Shown here in pieces: positions 58,430 to 64,000 of a stretch of DNA of 64,000 nucleotides. How positions within the stretch are numbered: the first letter of the stretch is position 1; every line of letters begins with the position of its first letter. Under the pieces are notes generated by a model. The model did not search any database and was not told the DNA's origin. It worked only from the letters and a program-made list of their open reading frames with translations. Position numbers and translations under genes: made by a program. The stretch spans positions 1 through 64,000 of the forward strand of contig JAEPRB010000145.1 in assembly GCA_016758965.1 (NCBI GenBank), in the 5' to 3' direction. The stretch comes from Circinella minor (lineage: Eukaryota; Mucoromycota; Mucoromycetes; Mucorales; Lichtheimiaceae).

Positions 58430-60226
58430 ATGACAGATTCATCCCTTCCTATCATTACGCAAGGGGATGATGAAATAGAAACACACATTGTGTCTGCTGT
58501 TGATACAGAAACTATTAAAAAAGAAGAAGCTTTAGGTAAACAAATCATTGTCAAGGGAAAAAAACGCACCGCGCGTCGATCCAAAGTAGCAGAATTGGGT
58601 TTAACTGAAGGACAAGACATTACCATTAAAGTAAAACCAAAAACACATCGAGTTCCTATTAGTAACAAAAAAGACGCTCGCAGTCTTCGAAATCAACAGC
58701 AACAACAATCTATCCAAGACAACAATAATAACGATAATGACGACGATGGAGTTGAACATCATCGTGGTCTTTTACGATCTAATTCCAATGACGCATCAAC
58801 GTCATTACCTCTTGAAGAAGAACACGAACAGCATCAACAATATGAGCAAACAAGTGATACAGAAGATAGAACAGATGATAAAGAAAATAATACGGGTAGA
58901 TCGATATTTGGATTTAGAAAACAACATGGTAAATCGATGCAATCAATGATGAAAAAAGCTATGGAAGAAGAGGAGGCAGAAGAAGAAACAGTTACAGTAA
59001 AAAGTCGTCGTGGCGGTAAACGAGCAAAATCAGCGAAACAAGAATCTGTTGATCATGGAAAACGACGACGTATTCAGAGACAAATTGAATTACTTAAAGA
59101 TGATCGACGTAGCGACGATGATGATGATGACGAAGAAAAGGAAAGTGAAGAAGAACAAGAAGAGGATGATAACACTGGTCTACTGGGTGAATCAGAAGGA
59201 TATTTCCAAGCATTAAAAGGCAAAGCAACAACATCCAATAATACTATGTCGAAACTTCCTGTTCTTGAACCACAAGAATTTCATAATATTTTAGAACAAG
59301 CGCCTACTAAACATGTCAATGACATCTCAACCCTTTTTTCAATGCACAAGCTCCACTTCAATGAGTGGTTTTTCAAATTACATGCTGGTTTCAACTTATT
59401 GTTTTATGGTTATGGATCCAAACGACGTTTGATTAACGATTTTTGCAGTTCATCTTTAACAGATGGTATTGTATTAATGATTAATGGATTTTTCCCTTCG
59501 ATCACCATCAAAGGCAGTCTATACAAACTTGTTGTCGATGCACTTGATATACCATCGCCACCGGCACAAATGCCCGATTTACTTTCATTAATTAGTAAAT
59601 ATTTTCAAGATCAAGATCGTCAATATGAACGTCTTTATATAGTCGTCCACAATATCGATGGCAGCTCATTACGTAACGAAAAAGCACAACAAGCCTTATC
59701 GATGCTTGCGGATTCACCCAACGTTCATTTGATTGCTACAATGGATCATATCAATACCGGATTACTATGGGATAATGTGAAAACTTCACGATTTAATTGG
59801 TTATGGCATGATGCAACGACCTTCGATGATTATTTGGTGGAAACAAGTTTTGAAAATTCACTATTAATGCGATCAGGTGAATTAGGTGGTGCTCGTGGTA
59901 TTCAATATGTATTACGATCTTTAACAACCAATGGTCGTGGCGTTTTCCGTGTATTGGCTGAACATCAACTGATGGAAATGGAAATAGAAGGAAATGAAAC
60001 AGGAAGAGCCAATGAATCAGTTGGATTACCTTATCATCGTTATTATGATGCTTGTCGTGAAAGCTTTTTGGTATCGAATGATACTCAGTTACGTTCTTTA
60101 TTGACCGAGTTTATTGATCACAAAATTATTCACTCGAAAAGATCACCAGATGGTACAGAAGTTTTTTATATTCCTTTGGATAAATCGACACTTTGTAATA
60201 TCTTGGAAGATGTCTCAGAGCAGTAA
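58430..60226 (+). CDS. ORC2: Origin recognition complex subunit 2
   Basis: A single uninterrupted exon of 598 residues, unlike most neighbours. The N-terminal 250 residues are charged and disordered, with Glu/Asp runs and basic patches (GKKRTARRSKVAELGL, KSRRGGKRAKSAKQ). The conserved ORC2 domain fills the rest: GYFQALKGKATTSNNTMSKL, LHFNEWFFKLHAGFNLLFYG, YGSKRRLINDFC, IVVHNIDGSSLRNEKAQQAL, VHLIATMDHINTGLLWD, and FNWLWHDATTFDDYLVE. It ends with a winged-helix-like segment containing FIDHKIIHSKRSPDG. As part of ORC it binds replication origins and helps load MCM; ORC2 has an AAA+-like fold without a functional ATPase site, which fits the absence of Walker motifs here. Confidence 0.95.
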   Translation: MTDSSLPIITQGDDEIETHIVSAVDTETIKKEEALGKQIIVKGKKRTARRSKVAELGLTEGQDITIKVKPKTHRVPISNKKDARSLRNQQQQQSIQDNNNNDNDDDGVEHHRGLLRSNSNDASTSLPLEEEHEQHQQYEQTSDTEDRTDDKENNTGRSIFGFRKQHGKSMQSMMKKAMEEEEAEEETVTVKSRRGGKRAKSAKQESVDHGKRRRIQRQIELLKDDRRSDDDDDDEEKESEEEQEEDDNTGLLGESEGYFQALKGKATTSNNTMSKLPVLEPQEFHNILEQAPTKHVNDISTLFSMHKLHFNEWFFKLHAGFNLLFYGYGSKRRLINDFCSSSLTDGIVLMINGFFPSITIKGSLYKLVVDALDIPSPPAQMPDLLSLISKYFQDQDRQYERLYIVVHNIDGSSLRNEKAQQALSMLADSPNVHLIATMDHINTGLLWDNVKTSRFNWLWHDATTFDDYLVETSFENSLLMRSGELGGARGIQYVLRSLTTNGRGVFRVLAEHQLMEMEIEGNETGRANESVGLPYHRYYDACRESFLVSNDTQLRSLLTEFIDHKIIHSKRSPDGTEVFYIPLDKSTLCNILEDVSEQ

Positions 60227-60743
60227 AAAGAATGTAGTCGAACATCCCTTATAGTAAGTTAGATCGTTTGTAGTAACCGCCATCTTTTCCTTACCACAAT
60301 CTTTTCTCTTCTTTATATATATATATATATTTATGTACATAGCATCATTTAATTATCATTTCATTGGTTCTCTTTCACTATTATTGTTTCTATATTTTTT
60401 TTATATAGCATATATTCCCTTTCATTCCCCCATTTCTCTTTATTAAACATCATCTTCCTAAAATATTGAGATTTATACACATAAGTATAATCACATCAAT
60501 AACGAAACAGTCATAGCTGAACTATTTATAATGTTTTTTTTTTTGTCAACTTGAATGTAAGCTGGTAAACAAATAAATAGACAACAAATAAGTGAATGTC
60601 ACATTCATATAGTCGAAATGACAATAAGCTTTATGTAACCGCGGAAAATTTATATGAAAGAATCATACATACATTTCTCAATAATACGTACGTTCCCCAG
60701 CACCCCCTTTTTTTAATCTTACAATTTTTTATATTATATTATT
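60227..60743 (+). promoter_or_regulatory. Intergenic region upstream of NAD kinase
   Basis: 517 bp between ORC2 and the NAD kinase ATG. It contains a (TA)n tract at 60317-60331, a pyrimidine-rich stretch (60360-60450), a TACGTACGTT word at 60688-60697 and a C-rich CCCCAGCACCCCC at about 60698-60710 shortly before the gene. Confidence 0.4.
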
Positions 60744-62812
60744 ATGTCACATAAATCTAAGAAAAATCATGAAGATAACAGCAGTGGTATTAGAATAAGC
60801 AAAAGCCCAGTTCAACTCACGTCGCATAGTATAACCCATTTACATGATAACTTAAATAGTAAATACACACTTTTTTTATCTATCATGTATATTTGGTAGT
60901 GATATGGAATGAGGTGAACCATTTTCCACCTTCTAACATATTCATATTGTAGTTAAACATAAATTAAAATGGGAAAGACATATGGATACTATTTTGATTA
61001 TGACAAAAGCATACGATAACAAACTTGTTTACTACACACGTCAAGTAGCTGAGTGGATTATTACCACCCAATCCTCTGAGAATGGAAAGCCATTTACAGT
61101 TTATGTAGATGGTCACTTAGAAAAAGCTAAACATTTTGGTTATCAAGAATTAGTCAATCAAAATGAAGTTTTCAAAAATCACATTAAGTTTTGGACACCT
61201 CGATTATTATATAAACAACCAGAAATGTTTCATTTAATTATTTTGGTATGTTATATATATATATATATAAATGATAGTAATAAGAACAATAACTATCTTT
61301 GACAACCTATAGACATCGCATAGACAGAAATAATCATTAAGCTTATAAACATTGTATATGTTGTAATTATATATATATATATATATATTTAGTTAGGAGG
61401 AGATGGCACTGTATTGTTTACATCCTGGTTGTTCCAAACGTATGTTCCACCTATCATTCCATTCCATCTTGGATCCCTTAGCTTTTTAACTCCCTATCCA
61501 TTTGAAGAATACCAAAAGTCCCTAAGTAACATATTCAACTCAACCGATAACCAACAACTAGCTCCATTTATTTCATTACGCATGCGACTGTCATGTACTA
61601 TATATCGAGCCGTTCGTGGATCTGATAGTGCAACCACACGGCAAGCCAAACAATGTGCTATTACAGGAGCCATTTGGACTCGTCGTGCCAAGTGTGATGG
61701 TAAAGATATGAGAGGGAAATGGCAATTGATAGAAACCGAATGGATGAAAGATCATGGACGTCAAGTGGACCCGAGGATAAAAGAAGAAGAGTCTAACAAT
61801 GATGATGATGATACACATCTTATTGATTGTTCCACGACGACTCCTTGTGAAACGTTCCAAGTATTGAATGAATTGGTAGTGGATCGTGGACCTTCATCTT
61901 ATATGGCTACATTGGAATTATTTGCTGACGAACAACATTTATGTACTGTGGAAGCGGATGGACTAGTAGTCTCTACACCTACGGGTTCAACAGCATATTC
62001 AGTAAGTAAATTTAGTTATTTCTTCTTCTTTAGTGTGTGCTATATTTGAATAGGCTGTTTTGTTGTGTGAAAAAAGCGTCAATAATAACAAAGTATTAAA
62101 CGAAAAAATAATTAGTTATCCGCGGGCGGATCTCTGTGCCATCCATGCGTTCCTGCTATCCTTATTACGCCTATTTGTGCTCATACACTGAATTTTAGAC
62201 CCATGCTGCTACCACATACATGCATTATTCGTGTGGTTGTACGAGCAACGGCACGATCCACAGCTTATTGTAGTTTTGATGGTAAAAACCGATGTGAACT
62301 AAAACGTGAGTAAAAGAAAATAGTTTTCCTTCTGTGTACAAACTATAATAGGACAAAAAAAGGGTTGTCCAGCACAAACCCGCTTTTTTTTTAAGTCACG
62401 AAACTAAAATAATGCGATTGTGTTGTTAGGTGGAGACCATATGACTGTGGAATTTTCACGCTTTGCAGTACCGACGATCACTCGAAAAGAAACAAATTTT
62501 GACTGGTTTGAATCATTACAAAAGTGCTTAATGTGGAGTCAACGGGCTGAGCAAAAACCATTTGTTGTTGTTGAATCAAACAATAAAAAGAAACGTTCAA
62601 AACCAGAAGATGATACATCATCCACATCAGGACAAAGTACTCCTTCAGAAAAAGTTCTTGTATGTATGGATGAAGGCGAAAATTCAAAGAAACAAAAGCT
62701 AAATAGAACACAAGAAGAAAAAGAACGAGAGGAACAAGAAGGATTTGATTTAGTACCTTGGACAAAAGAAGAAATGGAAAGCGAAATTTTGTCCTTAAAT
62801 GAGCAGCAATAA
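60744..62812 (+). CDS. NAD kinase (ATP-NAD kinase, Utr1-like)
   Basis: Five exons (60744-60858, 60953-61245, 61393-62001, 62116-62305, 62430-62812) join in phase to about 529 residues. Exon 1, MSHKSKKNHEDNSSG to LHDNLN, is inferred from splice consensus and joins to KHKLKWERHMDTILIMTKAY, the usual family N-terminus. Signature motifs are LLGGDGTVLFTSWLF, with the GGDG substrate loop right after intron 2; IPFHLGSLSFLTPYPFEEYQ; FQVLNELVVDRGPSSY with the NE pair; and EADGLVVSTPTGSTAYSLSA plus GGSLCHPCVPAILITPICAH, interrupted by intron 3. It phosphorylates NAD to NADP using ATP, supplying NADPH metabolism, including the P450 reductase also encoded here. There is no evident mitochondrial presequence, so a cytosolic Utr1-type enzyme is likely. 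The C-terminal 80 residues are charged and low-complexity. Confidence 0.93.
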
Positions 62813-63167
62813 TAGAAATTTATAATAATAATAATAATAAAGGGGGATATGCCGTAGTTGATGTTTTTTTATTAGAGTTTATGTATTTACAAATGTTATT
62901 TTTTGTCTTTTTATGAGAAATATGCAATTTTTTTAAAAGATTAAGATGAGGATAATACGAAAAAAAAAAAGAAGGGGCAATAATGTATGTATGTGTATGT
63001 TTTTTAAGTGCTGTTTTGTAAAGCAGAGTTTAGCATAAGATTTAGCTTTATATATAATACAAAAAAAAAAAAGAAGGGGAAGAAGAAAAGAAAAACGATA
63101 AAAGAAATGAAAAAAAAGGTATATACAAACATATAATAAAAAGTTATTATCATTATTATTATTATAT
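62813..63167. other. Convergent 3' spacer
   Basis: 355 bp between the NAD kinase stop and the stop of the minus-strand gene. It has (AAT)n repeats at 62823-62840 and 63146-63164, G-rich AGAAGGGG words and poly-A runs, all consistent with 3' ends of both genes. Confidence 0.4.
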
Positions 63168-64000
63168 TCAACGCATTGTTTTCCAGAATGGACCTGAGTC
63201 AAAAGAGAACTCTTTTAAGAGTTGTGTACACATGGATGATGGTAATGTATCTGTCGATGGATATCTAGAGTGACCCAAAGTATTTCCTACTATTGAATCC
63301 GAGCTATCACTAAAAAGAACGAATATGTATTAGTTTCAATGAATCAACTCTTACTTCTTTAATTATATAATAAAATCTAACTTACGAATCATCACATAAA
63401 AAGACATCAGATGCGTTGGGGGCAAAAATTTCTTTTTGCATTGAATCCAAAGATTGCAAGTAAATAAGACGAGAAAAAAATTCGATACTGTCGGGATCCA
63501 AGATCATTTGACTATTATTATTGTTGTTAGAAAAGTCCGTATCCATCGCATCGAATGGGTCTGTTGGATAAAAAGTCTGTTCCGGTGTACTGGCTTCACT
63601 TGGACTACTGCCACTACTGCTACTATCTTCACTACGATGACCATCATCATCTTCCTCCATCATATTACGTTCAGGTGCTACAATGGAAAGCTCAAGCTGT
63701 TGCTGTTGTTGCTGCTGTTGTTGTGATTCCTCTCGTTGTTCCTGTTCTTGCGGGGACTTTTGCTGTTGAAGGCGAGAGCGACGACGACGATTCTGAATAC
63801 TACTACTTGTACTATTTATCGAATGATTATGATAATGCTGCTCTTGTTCACAATCACTTGTTTCTGAATCGTCCGAATTAGCAGCGGCCAACTGTTCACT
63901 TTGTCGACGAGCAGCAAAGCGCCAAGTCATTGAACTAACTAATTTGTTGGTTTCTTTTCCAAGAGCCACAAAACAAAGTGGACAACGAAACGTTTCACCT
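63168..64000 (-). CDS. 3' part of a putative zinc-finger protein (runs off the window)
   Basis: Two exons are visible: 64000-63386 (open at the window edge) and 63309-63168, joined through an intron at 63385-63310 in phase. The visible part is about 250 residues. At the window edge it reads GETFRCPLCFVALGKET, and the CPLC pair suggests the end of a zinc finger or RING-like domain. It then runs through LVSSMTWRFAARRQSEQL into low-complexity sequence rich in Ser, Glu and Gln (a run of nine Gln). The C-terminus alternates acidic/Ser segments (DPFDAMDTDFSNNN, ASDVFLCDDSDSSDS) and ends in LLKEFSFDSGPFWKTMR. An acidic, Phe-containing tail may be an activation or interaction region. The family cannot be named without the missing 5' part. 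Confidence 0.6.

Overview
The window looks like nuclear DNA of an early-diverging fungus, most likely Mucoromycota (Mucorales or a close relative). The DNA is AT-rich. Genes are split by short GT-AG introns, most of them about 70-180 bp, and proteins carry Asn, Gln and Ser homopolymer runs. The housekeeping set is eukaryotic and fungal: P4 flippase, ORC2, NAD kinase, NADPH-cytochrome P450 reductase, SF3A3, WDR24/Rtc1, eL24 and a Zn2Cys6 regulator. The transposon families present (MULE with SWIM finger, Helitron, OTU-type and Tnp2-like remnants, hAT) are common in Mucoromycota genomes. All gene models were built by hand from splice consensus, reading phase and protein family resemblance; nothing was aligned or searched.

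Layout. 0.2-2.7 kb (minus): an intact five-exon MULE-derived gene. 3-3.6 kb: a decayed transposase fragment. 4.0-10.1 kb (plus): a short dispersed repeat, then an apparently intact four-exon Helitron Rep-helicase gene and a GC-rich hairpin block that may lie near its 3' end. 11.3-26.3 kb: ordinary genes, namely a GT31-like/GT34 fusion glycosyltransferase (+), SF3A3 (-), an unrecognised low-complexity protein (+), cytochrome P450 reductase (-) and an F-box protein (+).

26.3-37.4 kb is an accessory island. It holds a lineage-type gene in decay, invaded by a 718-bp non-autonomous hAT element with a perfect 8-bp target duplication, a TTAA-flanked foldback, an OTU-protease gene whose first exon overlaps a dispersed repeat, and a seven-exon C2H2 zinc-finger gene.

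37.6-64 kb returns to core genes: ribosomal protein eL24 (+), P4-ATPase flippase (+), WDR24/Rtc1 (-), a Zn2Cys6 transcription factor (+), an Arg/Ser-rich protein full of basophilic kinase sites (+), ORC2 (+), NAD kinase (+) and the 3' part of a putative zinc-finger protein (-).

The observation most worth testing is in eL24. The reading frame closes only if a single nucleotide (A at 37965), flanked by a good acceptor and a GTGAGT donor, is spliced in as a one-base exon. The C2H2 gene has an 11-nt internal exon, so very small exons may recur in this genome. No tRNA, rRNA or CRISPR array was recognised.
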